From: Flavobacterium sp. HJJ
GTDB taxonomy: Bacteria; Bacteroidota; Bacteroidia; Flavobacteriales; Flavobacteriaceae
Assembly (NCBI RefSeq): GCF_015351475.1
Contig: NZ_JADKPR010000005.1
Location: 1-64,000, forward strand
Direction of reading: 5' to 3'
DNA: 64,000 bases
The first letter of the stretch is position 1. Each line of letters opens with the position of its first letter. Below the pieces are notes generated by a model. It saw only the letters and a program-made list of their open reading frames with translations. It ran no database searches and had not been told where the DNA came from. The position numbers and the translations under genes are program-made. Of the stretch, positions 29,422 to 38,819 are shown piece by piece.

Positions 29422-29458
29422 AAAAAGGCTCAAACTAATGTGAGTTTTGAGCCTTTTT
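29422..29458. terminator. Bidirectional terminator between the oxidoreductase and OFA transporter genes
   Basis: A 13-bp perfect stem (AAAAAGGCTCAAA / TTTGAGCCTTTTT) closes over an 11-base loop. The A and T tracts at the base allow use in both directions between these convergent genes. The transporter stop lies 6 bp beyond. Confidence 0.88.
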
Positions 29459-29463
29459 ATATA

Positions 29464-30639
29464 TTAAGCAGCAACAGGTTTTAATAATAATGTCTTGAGC
29501 CATAGCCCGACAAACAAAGCGAAGAGCAGCAATACTGCAAACAAATAAAAAATTGAAATATCAGCAGTCAAGCCTAATAGCAGCGGACCAGCAAATCCAG
29601 CCGCAGACCAAGCGGTCAATGTGTAACCAAGTATCTGACCGTATTTTTCAGCACCAAAAATGCTTTTTACAAAAGAAGGCATAGTAGCAAAACCTGCGCC
29701 ATAACCCGCAATAATAATAAAAGTTAATGTTTGAAACGAAATTTGACTGGTTGAAAAAGTTGGTATTAATGCGAAACAAATTGCATTGATTCCGATAAAT
29801 AACATAAAAGCTGCCCAACAGCCAATTTTATCTGAAATACTTGACCAAAATAAACGTCCAATTCCATTAAACAAACCTATAATTGCAACAAAAATAGTTG
29901 CTTGTGCAGTACTCATCCCTACGACTTCTTCTCCTAAAACAGCCGCTTTTGAGATTATGGCAATGCCGCCGCAAACGTTCAGGAATAATAATAACCAAAG
30001 TGCGATAAAACGTCTGTCTGTCACTATTTGTTTTGGAGTTAAATCGATATGTGCATGCTGATTTTCAGCGGTGCTTATTGGATTTGCCAAATATAAAGCA
30101 CTCAAAAGCATGCAAATTCCATAACCGATTCCTAAAACTGTAAATGCTCCTGAAAGGCCCATTGAAGCATATAAAGGCCCAATTAAAAAAGAAGCCAATA
30201 AAGATCCCAATGCAAATGACATAATAATAATTCCCGAAGCCAATCCCGGACGGTCTGGAAACCATTTTACAACTGTATAAACAGGTGCAATATATCCAAA
30301 TCCCAAACCAATGCCTTGTAAAACTCCGTAAGTAAGGTAAAATAAACTCATAGAATTTATTTTGACCGCTAAGGCACCTCCTAGTAATCCTATAGTTAAA
30401 AACAAAGCTGCAATTAATCCTGATTTCATTGGGCCAATTTTTTGGGCAAATTTCCCCATGAAAGCAGCCGTTAATCCTAAGAAACAAATGGCAAGACTGA
30501 ATCCTGTTTTGGTATCGTGAGCATCCCAGTTTAATTCTTTGGTTAAAGGTTCAATCCATTTGCTGTAAGCGTAAATAGATCCTATGGATAACTGCATAAT
30601 CATTCCTGCCAATACTATCAAATATTTATTTTTTGACAT
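29464..30639 (-). CDS. OFA family (oxalate/formate antiporter-like) MFS transporter
   Basis: The 391-residue protein has 12 predicted membrane helices. It carries OFA-type motifs: GSIYAYSKWIEPLTKEL in the first helix and loop, GFGYIAPVYTVVKWFPDRPGLASGIIIMSFALGS at helices 4-5, and GIGRLFWSSISDKIG after helix 8. It is the last gene of the pflB-pflA-transporter set, so formate, pyruvate or a related carboxylate is the most likely substrate. Substrate identity cannot be read from sequence; YhjX-like pyruvate-linked transporters belong to the same family. Confidence 0.87.
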   Translation of the reverse strand: MSKNKYLIVLAGMIMQLSIGSIYAYSKWIEPLTKELNWDAHDTKTGFSLAICFLGLTAAFMGKFAQKIGPMKSGLIAALFLTIGLLGGALAVKINSMSLFYLTYGVLQGIGLGFGYIAPVYTVVKWFPDRPGLASGIIIMSFALGSLLASFLIGPLYASMGLSGAFTVLGIGYGICMLLSALYLANPISTAENQHAHIDLTPKQIVTDRRFIALWLLLFLNVCGGIAIISKAAVLGEEVVGMSTAQATIFVAIIGLFNGIGRLFWSSISDKIGCWAAFMLFIGINAICFALIPTFSTSQISFQTLTFIIIAGYGAGFATMPSFVKSIFGAEKYGQILGYTLTAWSAAGFAGPLLLGLTADISIFYLFAVLLLFALFVGLWLKTLLLKPVAA

Positions 30640-30678
30640 AATTGTATAATTTTTATTGTAAAAAATTGTCTTGAATTT

Positions 30679-31461
30679 TTATTTAACTTTTACATTTTTG
30701 AAGTACAGCCTGAATATTTCAGCAGCTTTATTTACTTCTTCAGCCGTGTGCGGTTTTGTATCTGCTAACTGATATTCTAAGCCTAATAACTCCCACTTGC
30801 TTTTTCCCATTTGATGGAAAGGAATGATTTCTACTTTTTCGATTGTTTTATAAGAAGTAAAATATTGTCCCCATTCATGAAGATATTCCTCCTGATCGCT
30901 CCAGCCTGGTACTAAAACGTAGCGCAGCCACATGGGTTTTCCAGTACTTTCTCTATATTCGGCTAATCGGAGAGTTGTTTTGTTTTTTACGCCAGTCAGC
31001 TTTTTATGCCATTCTTTATTGATGTGTTTGACATCCAATAGCAGTAAATCGGTTCTTTCAAGTAATTGTTCTGTTTTAGAGTCTAGTACTCTTCCATTAG
31101 AATCCAGACAGGTATGAATTCCGTTTTCGTGCAGACGGTCAAAAAAATGAATTAATTTTTCTCTCTGCAGTAAAGGTTCGCCTCCAGAAACTGTAATACC
31201 TCCTTTTTTGCCAAAATAAGTTTTTTGATGCAGCGCTTTTTCAACTAGTTCTTCAATAGGCAGAAAAGAACCGCCATGAATATCCAGAGTGTCAGGGTTT
31301 TGACAATACAGGCATCTGAACTGGCATCCCTGAACAAAAATGACCATTCGAATTCCAGGGCCGTCATGAGTTCCAAATGTTTCAATAGAATGGATTCGCA
31401 GTAGGTCAGGATTATGAGCGTCTATTGAATCGTCTGTATATTGTTGCTGTGGAAAATACAT
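30679..31461 (-). CDS. pflA: Pyruvate formate-lyase activating enzyme (radical SAM)
   Basis: The 260-residue radical SAM protein has the CxxxCxxC cluster motif in QGCQFRCLYCQNPDT and further SAM-binding segments (GGITVSGGEPLLQ, THTCLDSNG-like HTCLDSNGRV). It installs the glycyl radical on PflB under anaerobic conditions. Length is normal for PflA, with no ferredoxin insert. It lies about 100 bp after pflB, separated by a hairpin with a T-tract that could lower its expression relative to pflB. Confidence 0.95.
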   Translation of the reverse strand: MYFPQQQYTDDSIDAHNPDLLRIHSIETFGTHDGPGIRMVIFVQGCQFRCLYCQNPDTLDIHGGSFLPIEELVEKALHQKTYFGKKGGITVSGGEPLLQREKLIHFFDRLHENGIHTCLDSNGRVLDSKTEQLLERTDLLLLDVKHINKEWHKKLTGVKNKTTLRLAEYRESTGKPMWLRYVLVPGWSDQEEYLHEWGQYFTSYKTIEKVEIIPFHQMGKSKWELLGLEYQLADTKPHTAEEVNKAAEIFRLYFKNVKVK

Positions 31462-31474
31462 TCTGTAAAAGATT

Positions 31475-31523
31475 AAAAAAAACCTGCCTAAACTGAACTT
31501 GATCAGCTCTTTTTAGACAGGTT
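31475..31523 (-). terminator. Intercistronic terminator-like hairpin between pflB and pflA
   Basis: AACCTGTCTAAA pairs with TTTAGGCAGGTT (minus-strand reading, one wobble), followed by a run of eight Ts on the minus strand. The loop contains TGATCA. It should cause partial termination after pflB, giving more PflB than activase. Confidence 0.7.
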
Positions 31524-31562
31524 AATGTGGTTCAATTTAAATCTATAATTAATTTGGTTAAT

Positions 31563-33797
31563 TTATAAACTTTCGTGAAAAGTTCTGGTAATAACTTCAA
31601 GCTGATGTGCTTTAGATAATCGAACGAAGTTTACGGCATATCCAGAAACTCTTATTGTTAACTGAGGGTAATTTTCAGGATGGTTGTAAGCATCAATTAA
31701 TGTTTCTTTGTTAAGGACATTCACATTCAAGTGATGTGCATTACGGCCGAAGTAACTGTTTAAAATCGTTGTCAGATTATCTACCTGTTCTTCTTTATCG
31801 GAACCCAGAGATTTTGGAACCATTGTAAATGTATATGAAATACCATCCTGAGCATCCTGATATTTTAATTTACTCACCGAGTTCAAAGAAGCAATAGCTC
31901 CATTTGTATCTCTGCCGTGCATTGGGTTTGCTCCTGGTGCAAAAGCTTCGCCGCCTTTACGTCCGTCTGGTGTTGAACCAGTATTGGAACCATACATCAC
32001 ATTTGATGTAATAGTCAATAAAGACAGGGTAGGAGTTGCATTTTTGTAAGCAGTATGTTTTCTCAATTCAGTAATAAATATAGTAGTGATTTCCTGTGCG
32101 ATACTGTCTACTCGGTCATCATCATTTCCGAATTTTGGAAAATCTCCTTCGATATTGAAATCTACAGTTAATCCGATGTCGTTTCTAACAGGAGTTACTT
32201 TAGCATATTTGATAGCAGATAAGGAATCGGCAATAATTGAAATACCTGCTGCACCATAAGCAATATCAATATTTGGGTCACTATCAATCAAAGCCATCTG
32301 TGCTCTTTCATAATAGTATTTGTCATGCATATAATGAATGATATACATTGATTTGGCATAAACTCTTGCTACTTCTGCCAGTGTAGTTTTAAATATGTTC
32401 ATAACTGAATCATAATCAAGAACACCATCAGCCATTTGAGGGATGTTTTTAATAACAACAGATCCTTTATCTTCCTCGCGTCCGCCGTTTAAAGCCATAA
32501 GCAGTGCTTTTGGTAAATTAGCACGAGCTCCAAAATGCTGGATTGTTTTACCAATTTTTTGATACGAAACACAGCATGCAATTCCATAATCATCAGATCC
32601 TCTGTTGGTACGCATTAAATCATCATTCTCATACTGAAGAGAAGAAGTGTCGATAGAAACTTTGGCACAAAAATCTTTAAAGCCCTGTGGCAGGCTTTGA
32701 GACCAAAGAATAGTCAGGTTTGGTTCAGGAGAAGCTCCTAAGTTATATAATGTCTGTAAGAATCTAAAAGAAGTTTTGGTAACTTTTGTTCTTCCATCGT
32801 TAAGCTGTCCGCCGATAGCTTCGGTTACCCAAGTTGGATCTCCTCCAAAAATTTCATCATAGGCACCTGGACGCAAATGGCGCACCAAACGGAGTTTCAT
32901 AACGAACTGGTCAATAAATTCCTGAGCTTCTTCCTCATTTATTAAACCTGATTTCAAATCATTTTCGATATAAATATCCAAAAATGATGAAACATTACCC
33001 AAAGACATTGCAGCGCCGTCTTGTTCTTTTACCGCACTTAAATAAGCTAAATATGTAAATTGAACAGCTTCTTTTGCATTTACAGCAGGTACAGAAATAT
33101 CAATGCCGTATGAATTGGCCATGATTTTCATATCCTGTAAAGCATTTATCTGCTCCGTGATTTCTTCTCTAAGACGTACTTTATGATCTGTCATTTCACC
33201 TGCAACAGCAGTAAAATCCTCTTTCTTAGCTTCGATAAGACGGTCTACGCCATAAAGTGCTACTCTTCTAAAATCACCAATGATTCTTCCTCTTGCATAA
33301 TTATCAGGCAATCCTGTTAATAAGTGTTTTGAGCGGTATGCTCTAATTTCACTGTCATAAGCACTAAATACTGCTTGATTGTGATCTTTAGCATAATTGA
33401 ATATTTTAACTACTTCATCAGAAACTGTCAAACCTCTTTCTGCAACTGCAGACTGTACTAATTTGATTCCTCCGAAAGGTTTCATCGCTCTTTTTAATAA
33501 CTGGTCAGTCTGAAGACCTACAATTACTTCATTTTCTTTATCAATATAACCAGGACCGAATGAGGTAAGATTAGAGATGATATTAGTATCAATAGCTAAA
33601 CAGCCGTTTTTCTTTCTTTCTTCAAGTAAATTTTCTTTACAAACATCCCATAGCTTATTAGTCTTTTCAGACGGACCGGCTAAGAAACTTTGATCACCTT
33701 CATACGGAGAAATATTTTGCAATACAAAATCATAAACATCAATTGCATTATTCCAATTCCCTGTTTTAAAATTTGTTGTTTCAATCGTACTTTTCAT
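31563..33797 (-). CDS. pflB: Formate C-acetyltransferase (pyruvate formate-lyase)
   Basis: The 744-residue glycyl-radical enzyme splits pyruvate with CoA into acetyl-CoA and formate. The catalytic cysteine pair is in [12 protein letters not shown]. The glycyl-radical motif [13 protein letters not shown] is near the C-terminus, and the early MKPFGGI and [23 protein letters not shown] segments are those of true PFL and not of a dehydratase. Length matches the E. coli enzyme. It leads the pflB-pflA-transporter set. This points to a fermentative or microaerobic capacity, which is not universal in Flavobacterium. Confidence 0.96.
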   Translation of the reverse strand: MKSTIETTNFKTGNWNNAIDVYDFVLQNISPYEGDQSFLAGPSEKTNKLWDVCKENLLEERKKNGCLAIDTNIISNLTSFGPGYIDKENEVIVGLQTDQLLKRAMKPFGGIKLVQSAVAERGLTVSDEVVKIFNYAKDHNQAVFSAYDSEIRAYRSKHLLTGLPDNYARGRIIGDFRRVALYGVDRLIEAKKEDFTAVAGEMTDHKVRLREEITEQINALQDMKIMANSYGIDISVPAVNAKEAVQFTYLAYLSAVKEQDGAAMSLGNVSSFLDIYIENDLKSGLINEEEAQEFIDQFVMKLRLVRHLRPGAYDEIFGGDPTWVTEAIGGQLNDGRTKVTKTSFRFLQTLYNLGASPEPNLTILWSQSLPQGFKDFCAKVSIDTSSLQYENDDLMRTNRGSDDYGIACCVSYQKIGKTIQHFGARANLPKALLMALNGGREEDKGSVVIKNIPQMADGVLDYDSVMNIFKTTLAEVARVYAKSMYIIHYMHDKYYYERAQMALIDSDPNIDIAYGAAGISIIADSLSAIKYAKVTPVRNDIGLTVDFNIEGDFPKFGNDDDRVDSIAQEITTIFITELRKHTAYKNATPTLSLLTITSNVMYGSNTGSTPDGRKGGEAFAPGANPMHGRDTNGAIASLNSVSKLKYQDAQDGISYTFTMVPKSLGSDKEEQVDNLTTILNSYFGRNAHHLNVNVLNKETLIDAYNHPENYPQLTIRVSGYAVNFVRLSKAHQLEVITRTFHESL

Positions 33798-34140
33798 TTT
33801 ATAGAAATTATTTAGTTAACGTGTGTTGATTTATAAAACTGTTTTTATACTAGTAAATTTAAGCAAATTTCAGGCTATTTGGAAGCTGATGTTTATTTTT
33901 AGATAATAATTAAAGTATTTACTGCTAACTAGTTATTTGTTTATAAATTTCTTTATTTTGATGACTATTCTTTATAGCTATTACGTTATAGAGAAAACTT
34001 ATCTGATTATTTTTTAATCAGTTAAAGATTGTTAAATTTTAGATACCTGAATAAATTTATTCTTATGTATGTAAAGAATAACTAATAATATAATGTATAA
34101 TGATTTTTACAAAATGCTTTCCCTTGATTTTTTTTGTTCT
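33798..34140 (-). other. pflB upstream region with a short dyad
   Basis: These 343 AT-rich bases separate the pflB start from the end of a DinB-like gene. The clearest structure is the perfect inverted repeat CTGATTA-TTTTT-TAATCAG (34003-34021), about 205 bp before the pflB start. It differs in spacing from a classical FNR box, and I could not place a promoter with confidence. No coding frame is evident. Confidence 0.5.
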
Positions 34141-34587
34141 TTAATTATCCAATAACCGTCTGTGATAATTAATCTGACCCAAATGATAAGCTAAATGTGT
34201 TGTGAGGTGAATTAATAAATACTCAGCAGAAGTTTTATTTTCGAAAACCAGATAGGGATGTTCATGTTTTAAATCTTCATCTAAAAGCTGATCGAGTGTA
34301 TTATTAATCATTACAATTGCAGCGTCGATTTGAGCAATGAGCGTGCTTTTCGGAACAAATTTATTAGAAAATTCTAAGTCTCTGTTTCTAATGTAATTTG
34401 TATTCCCAATTTGGGCGCCTATATAAGTATTCAGATTACCTATTAAATGCAAACAAAGGTTGCCTCCGGAATTTGATATTAATTTTTCAATGTGCCATAT
34501 TTTACCCTCATCGGAGTAGGAATCAATTTCTAATTTAAGCCTATTGAGATCCCGATTAAATAATGTTCGTAAAATTTCTATAGTCAT
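34141..34587 (-). CDS. DinB superfamily four-helix protein
   Basis: About 148 residues from MTIEILRTLFNRDLNRLKLEI. It is predicted all-helical, with the DinB-type metal histidine pattern spread over LLIHLTTHLAYHLGQINYHRRLL at the C-terminus. Such proteins are often thiol-dependent transferases or metal hydrolases; the substrate is unknown. I use the ATG at 34587 because it overlaps the stop codon of the upstream gene (TAATG) and begins a typical DinB helix. An ATG 26 codons earlier would lie inside that gene. The overlap suggests translational coupling. Confidence 0.78.
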   Translation of the reverse strand: MTIEILRTLFNRDLNRLKLEIDSYSDEGKIWHIEKLISNSGGNLCLHLIGNLNTYIGAQIGNTNYIRNRDLEFSNKFVPKSTLIAQIDAAIVMINNTLDQLLDEDLKHEHPYLVFENKTSAEYLLIHLTTHLAYHLGQINYHRRLLDN

Positions 34588-35060
34588 TAGGATTGTTTTT
34601 TGATATAGTTTTTTAATGAAGAAACAGCCTGATTTTGAATCTGTTTTTGCATGAAACCAGTCCATCCCAATAAAAAACCTTTGAAACCAAAAGCTTGTTT
34701 AGACCATTTCCAAATGTCAAAATAATCAGTATGTTTAATAATTAAACCATCATGAAACTGAAATTGTGCATGAACTAGATTGACTATTTTTCGATTTGTT
34801 TTACTGAAATTATAAGTAGCAATCCATTTTGCTGTTCCAGCAAATTCATCAGCAGTAATATCAGAAAATTCTATTTTTATGTTTCCTTTGCTTTTTTCCA
34901 AAAGCATTTTCCACATTTGGCACGCATCATTTCTTCTCAATATGCCAAAAGCTGGATCTTGAAACTGAATGTCAGGGTGGTAGCATTCACGCATTGTCTG
35001 AGCATCAGCATTAGCGAAAGCAGAATAAAATTTATGAATTAATTGTTCGTTGCTATTCAT
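34587..35060 (-). CDS. SnoaL-like (NTF2-fold) protein
   Basis: The 157-residue protein has the cone-shaped NTF2/SnoaL pattern: QLIHKFYSAFANADAQTMRECYHPDIQFQDPAFG at the N-terminus, then strands GTAKWIATYNF, KIVNLVHAQFQFHDGLIIKHTDYFDIWKW and the closing AFGFKGFLLG. Members are polyketide cyclase-like, isomerase-like or ligand-binding proteins, and no specific substrate is implied. Its stop codon overlaps the start of the DinB-like gene, so the two are expressed together. Confidence 0.82.
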   Translation of the reverse strand: MNSNEQLIHKFYSAFANADAQTMRECYHPDIQFQDPAFGILRRNDACQMWKMLLEKSKGNIKIEFSDITADEFAGTAKWIATYNFSKTNRKIVNLVHAQFQFHDGLIIKHTDYFDIWKWSKQAFGFKGFLLGWTGFMQKQIQNQAVSSLKNYIKKQS

Positions 35061-35097
35061 TTTTAATAAAGTTAGAAAGTAAAAATAGTGATTTTTT

Positions 35098-35133
35098 TAC
35101 AAAAAAAAAGAGACTGTATAGTAGAACAGCCTC
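35098..35133 (-). terminator. Terminator downstream of the decayed OmpA gene
   Basis: On the minus strand GAGGCTGT pairs with ACAGTCTC (one wobble) across 8 bases and runs into a tract of 12 Ts. It follows the OmpA remnant by about 48 bp and seems to be that gene's surviving terminator. Confidence 0.7.
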
Positions 35134-35180
35134 CTTTCATTTGAAAGAATTTAAATTCAGTACCTTTCCTTCTTTAAGTA

Positions 35181-35420
35181 TTATGATGTAATCAATTCAA
35201 TTCTTCGGTTTTTAGCTCTGCCCGAAGCTGTTTTATTACTGGTAATTTACTGTCGCCAAACCCTAAAGCAGTCAGCCTGATATCAGGTATTCCTTGGGTT
35301 ATTAAATGGTTTTTTACAATTCTGTCCACTTTTGTTACAGATTTATATTACAAAAAAAACATCGCCGCCTGCATTGTCAGTGTTTCCGCCAATTTGCAGA
35401 ATTGCTGCATTATGGTTACA
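35181..35420 (-). pseudogene. Remnant of an OmpA-domain C-terminus, frameshifted
   Basis: Read on the minus strand, three frames together rebuild the end of an OmpA peptidoglycan-binding domain. First comes a part resembling AILQIGGNTDNAGGDV, then after a disrupted stretch VDRIVKNHLITQGIPD followed by IRLTALGFGDSK, and in another frame SNKTASGRAKNRRIELITS ending in TAA (35181-35183). Normal OmpA domains have this order (GHTDN, RLxxxGxGxSxP, NRRVE) in one frame. No start or N-terminal part remains, so it is non-functional. It lies between the SnoaL-like gene and an M23 peptidase. Confidence 0.82.
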
Positions 35421-35476
35421 TATGTAAATGCTAAGTTCTATTGATTAGAATGATTTCTTTTAATTTGGTGTATTAT

Positions 35477-36154
35477 TTATATAATATTCAACAGCAGGTT
35501 TGGATCTGGACAATTTTCCAGATAATAAGACAATTTGCTTTTGCTGCAGACACCTGGATAATCTCCAGACTTGCCGTCAATATCTTTTATAATCTGAAAA
35601 TGAAGATGAGGAGCATAATTTCCATTTACTTCTGAGTTTCCTAGCATAGCTAACTGCTGTCCTTTTGCAAAAAAATCACCTTTTTTAATTGATTTAATAC
35701 TTTCTATTGTCAAATGACCGTATAAAGTATAAAAAACATAATCCTCTAATTGATGTTCCAGTATAATTGTTGGCCCATAATCGCCAAGATTATTGTTGTT
35801 TTGAAAACTATGTACTTTTCCATCCAATGCTGCCAATACAGAAGTTCCATCTTCAATCCACAAATCCATACCAATGTGAATATTACGTTCTTCAGTTGTT
35901 AAATCATTAAAAACAGTACTTCTTTTGTACAAATTGCGAACTTCATTATAACCTCCATAAGCAGCTTTGGCATTATTACTTATTAAAATTTGGTTAATAT
36001 ATTCTTGAAGCTCAAAGGCATTTGATACATTCAATTGATCTAGATCAGTATTGGATGGAGACAGATCTAAAGGCGTATACTGAGAGTAGGGGATTGAGCT
36101 GTCAATTACTTTAATGTCTTTTAAATCTAAAAATAATGTTTCTAAGGATTTCAT
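35477..36154 (-). CDS. M23 family metallopeptidase (LytM-like), no signal peptide
   Basis: The 225-residue protein has the M23 zinc motifs HIGMD (HxxxD) and HLHFQ (HxH), with the domain typical DGTSVLAALDGKV, YGPTIILEH and YGHLTIESIKSIKKGD. About 90 residues precede the domain. These show no signal peptide, which is unusual for a peptidoglycan hydrolase and suggests a cytoplasmic or atypically exported protein or a different substrate. It lies between a terminator of the E1 gene and the decayed OmpA gene, so it may be monocistronic. Confidence 0.85.
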   Translation of the reverse strand: MKSLETLFLDLKDIKVIDSSIPYSQYTPLDLSPSNTDLDQLNVSNAFELQEYINQILISNNAKAAYGGYNEVRNLYKRSTVFNDLTTEERNIHIGMDLWIEDGTSVLAALDGKVHSFQNNNNLGDYGPTIILEHQLEDYVFYTLYGHLTIESIKSIKKGDFFAKGQQLAMLGNSEVNGNYAPHLHFQIIKDIDGKSGDYPGVCSKSKLSYYLENCPDPNLLLNII

Positions 36155-36181
36155 TGCAAAATGTAATAAGTTGGAATAAAA

Positions 36182-36206
36182 AATCCCAACCTGTTAGATT
36201 GGGATT
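36182..36206 (-). terminator. Terminator of the fused E1 dehydrogenase gene
   Basis: AATCCCAA / TTGGGATT form an 8-bp stem with a 9-base loop. In the minus direction it is followed by TTTTTTATT, about 20 bp after the E1 stop. Confidence 0.78.
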
Positions 36207-36224
36207 AAAATATAATTTTTGATT

Positions 36225-38633
36225 TTAATATAAAGAAGGAAATTTTGAAGGATTAGCTTCGTTCATCATTTCATATACCTTTTCATAAATATCTTCAGCA
36301 GAAGGTTTTGAAAAATAATCACCATCTGTTCCGTAGGCTGGTCTGTGAGCTTTGGCAGTCAAAGTCTGCGGTTTACTGTCAAGATGAATATAAGCATTTT
36401 GATCTTCAATTATCTGCTGTAGAATAAATGCAGCGGCTCCTCCTGGCACATCTTCATCAATTATTAATAAGCGATTTGTTTTTTCAATACTTTTTACAAT
36501 GTCATGATTAATATCAAATGGAAGTAGTGACTGCAGGTCGATAATCTCACAGTCAATTCCTGCTTCGAACAATTCTTTGGTAGCCTGCTCAACTAATCGC
36601 AGAGTTGAACCATAAGAAACAAGCGTTATATCAGTTCCAGTTCTTAAAGTTTCAACAACACCTATTGGAGTTTTGAATTCACCGTAATTTAAAGGAGCTT
36701 TTTCTTTTAAACGATAACCATTCAAGCATTCGATTACTAATGCAGGCTCATCGCTTTCTAATAATGAATTATAAAAACCGGCAGCCTGCGTCATGTTTCT
36801 TGGAACCAATACATGAATTCCTCTGACAGCGTTTATTATCATTCCCATTGGAGAACCAGAATGCCAGATACCTTCTAAACGATGACCGCGGGTACGGATA
36901 ATCAAAGGAGCTTTTTGTCTGCCTACCGTTCTGTATTGCAATGTTGCTAAATCATCGCTCATAATCTGAATAGCATACAGCAGGTAATCCAAATATTGAA
37001 TTTCGGCAATAGGGCGTAAACCTCTCAATGCCATTCCAATTCCTTGTCCTACAATTGTAGCTTCACGGATTCCAGTGTCGGCAACACGTAATTCTCCGTA
37101 TTTTTCCTGCATGCCTTCAAGTCCTTGGTTTACATCGCCAATATTGCCGGCATCTTCACCAAAAATCAATGCTTCAGGATATTTTGAAAATAGAGCGTCA
37201 AAATTATCTCTCAAAATCATTCTTCCGTCAGTATCTGCAGCAGCATTACTTGGATATTCAGGTAAAACTTTTTTTACCGAAAACACATTTTTGTCTGATT
37301 CCGAAAGTAAATGACTGCTAAACTTTGGCTGTGTTGTATTGATATAATTAGTAATCCAATTTGATAATTCTGCTTTGTCACTTTTATTTATGATTAAACG
37401 AAGTGATTTTCGGGCAATTATCATTATTTCCTTTTTTAAAGGGGATTTAATATTTTTTAAATTCGATATGTTTTTTAGAATTTCGTCCTTTTTTGCGCAA
37501 ACTTCTGAAGCTCTTTCTAAAATCGCAATTAATTCATTTTTCTCTTCAATAATAGGGTTTATAAAAGCATTCCAAGCTGTTTTTTTACCTTCAAAAACTT
37601 CTTTTTTTGCATCCAGATCAATGGCATCCAGCTCTTCAGGAGAAGCAATATTGATGGCAATCATCCATAATTTCATCTGGCGGATACAGTCAAATTCTTT
37701 TTCCCATGCTAATCGGGAGGCACTTTTATATCTTTCGTGCGAGCCAGAACTTGAATGTCCTTGAGGCTGTGTTAATTGATTTACGTGGATTAAAACCGGA
37801 ACATGGCTTTCACGTGCTATTTCGGTAGCTTTTTCATAAGTTGCAATCAGGTCTACATAATCCCAGCCTTTAACGGTTAATATTTCAAAACCATTGGTGC
37901 CTTCTTCTTTTTGGTATCCTTTTAATATTTCAGAGATATTTTCTTTAGTAGTCTGATGTTTTGCATGTACCGAAATACCGTATTCATCATCCCAGATACT
38001 CATTACCATTGGCACCTGAAGTACGCCGGCAGCGTTTATGGTTTCAAAAAAAAGGCCTTCTGATGTACTGGCGTTTCCTATAGTTCCCCAAGCGATTTCT
38101 TTTCCTTCTATAGAGAATTGGTCTGCATTAGGAATATTAGGCACGTTTCTATAAATTTTTGAAGCTTGTGCCAGTCCAAGCAGTCTTGGCATTTGTCCAG
38201 CAGTCGGAGAAATATCTGCGCTGGAATTTTTTTGCTCCGTTAGGTTTTTCCAAGATCCGTCTTCATTTAAGCTGTGAGTTACAAAATGTCCTCCCATTTG
38301 CCTTCCTGCAGACATTGGTTCCAAATCAATATCTGTATGTCCATATAAACCGGCAAAAAACTGTTCAATAGTTAATTCACCAATTGCCATCATAAAAGTC
38401 TGATCACGATAATAACCAGAACGGAAATCACCATTTTTAAAGCATTTTGCCATGGCTAGCTGCGGTACTTCTTTGCCATCTCCAAAAATACCAAACTTGG
38501 CTTTTCCAGTTAATACTTCTTTACGCCCTAATAAACTGCATTCCCGGCTTATAATGGCGACTTTATAATCATTTAATACTTCAGTTTTGAAATCTTCAAA
38601 TGTTAAACCAATATCGACTTTTTCTGTAATCAT
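36225..38633 (-). CDS. Fused alpha/beta E1 of a 2-oxoacid (branched-chain) dehydrogenase complex
   Basis: The 802-residue protein joins an E1-alpha-like thiamine diphosphate domain (about 1-400; GNASTSEGLFFETINAAG, WDDEYGISV, QPQGHSSSGSHERY) to an E1-beta-like domain (about 450-800; FGEDAGNIGDVNQGLEG, DTGIREATIVGQGIGMALRG, GSPMGMIINA, HRPAYGTDGDYFSKPSAEDI). This natural fusion is widespread in Bacteroidota. It decarboxylates 2-oxoacids, probably branched-chain ones, and passes the acyl group to an E2 that is not in this window. Expression seems monocistronic, with a terminator directly downstream and a candidate -7 (TAAATTTG, minus strand, 38660-38667) upstream. Confidence 0.88.
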   Translation of the reverse strand: MITEKVDIGLTFEDFKTEVLNDYKVAIISRECSLLGRKEVLTGKAKFGIFGDGKEVPQLAMAKCFKNGDFRSGYYRDQTFMMAIGELTIEQFFAGLYGHTDIDLEPMSAGRQMGGHFVTHSLNEDGSWKNLTEQKNSSADISPTAGQMPRLLGLAQASKIYRNVPNIPNADQFSIEGKEIAWGTIGNASTSEGLFFETINAAGVLQVPMVMSIWDDEYGISVHAKHQTTKENISEILKGYQKEEGTNGFEILTVKGWDYVDLIATYEKATEIARESHVPVLIHVNQLTQPQGHSSSGSHERYKSASRLAWEKEFDCIRQMKLWMIAINIASPEELDAIDLDAKKEVFEGKKTAWNAFINPIIEEKNELIAILERASEVCAKKDEILKNISNLKNIKSPLKKEIMIIARKSLRLIINKSDKAELSNWITNYINTTQPKFSSHLLSESDKNVFSVKKVLPEYPSNAAADTDGRMILRDNFDALFSKYPEALIFGEDAGNIGDVNQGLEGMQEKYGELRVADTGIREATIVGQGIGMALRGLRPIAEIQYLDYLLYAIQIMSDDLATLQYRTVGRQKAPLIIRTRGHRLEGIWHSGSPMGMIINAVRGIHVLVPRNMTQAAGFYNSLLESDEPALVIECLNGYRLKEKAPLNYGEFKTPIGVVETLRTGTDITLVSYGSTLRLVEQATKELFEAGIDCEIIDLQSLLPFDINHDIVKSIEKTNRLLIIDEDVPGGAAAFILQQIIEDQNAYIHLDSKPQTLTAKAHRPAYGTDGDYFSKPSAEDIYEKVYEMMNEANPSKFPSLY

Positions 38634-38659
38634 AATTAAGAAGTATAACTTTAATGCGG

Positions 38660-38667
38660 CAAATTTA
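38660..38667 (-). promoter_or_regulatory. Possible -7 promoter element of the E1 gene
   Basis: On the minus strand TAAATTTG fits TAnnTTTG and lies 27 bp before the E1 start. A TTG about 26 bp further upstream is a little beyond the usual -33 spacing, so this is a weak call. Confidence 0.3.
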
Positions 38668-38819
38668 ATTAAAACTATCTAGATAGCATTGTGCAATTCT
38701 GTATTTTTATATTTTTTTGGCAAATAATTTTTAGTAAAACGAATGTATTTTTATTAAAAAAATAATTTTAACTAAATTTTTCAAACAATAATTCAATATT
38801 TTAAAGTTTTTATTTTGAA

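Noticed and set aside
33798..34140. FNR-type binding site upstream of pflB
   Set aside because: The only clear dyad (CTGATTA/TAATCAG) has the wrong sequence and spacing for TTGAT-N4-ATCAA and lies about 205 bp from the gene.
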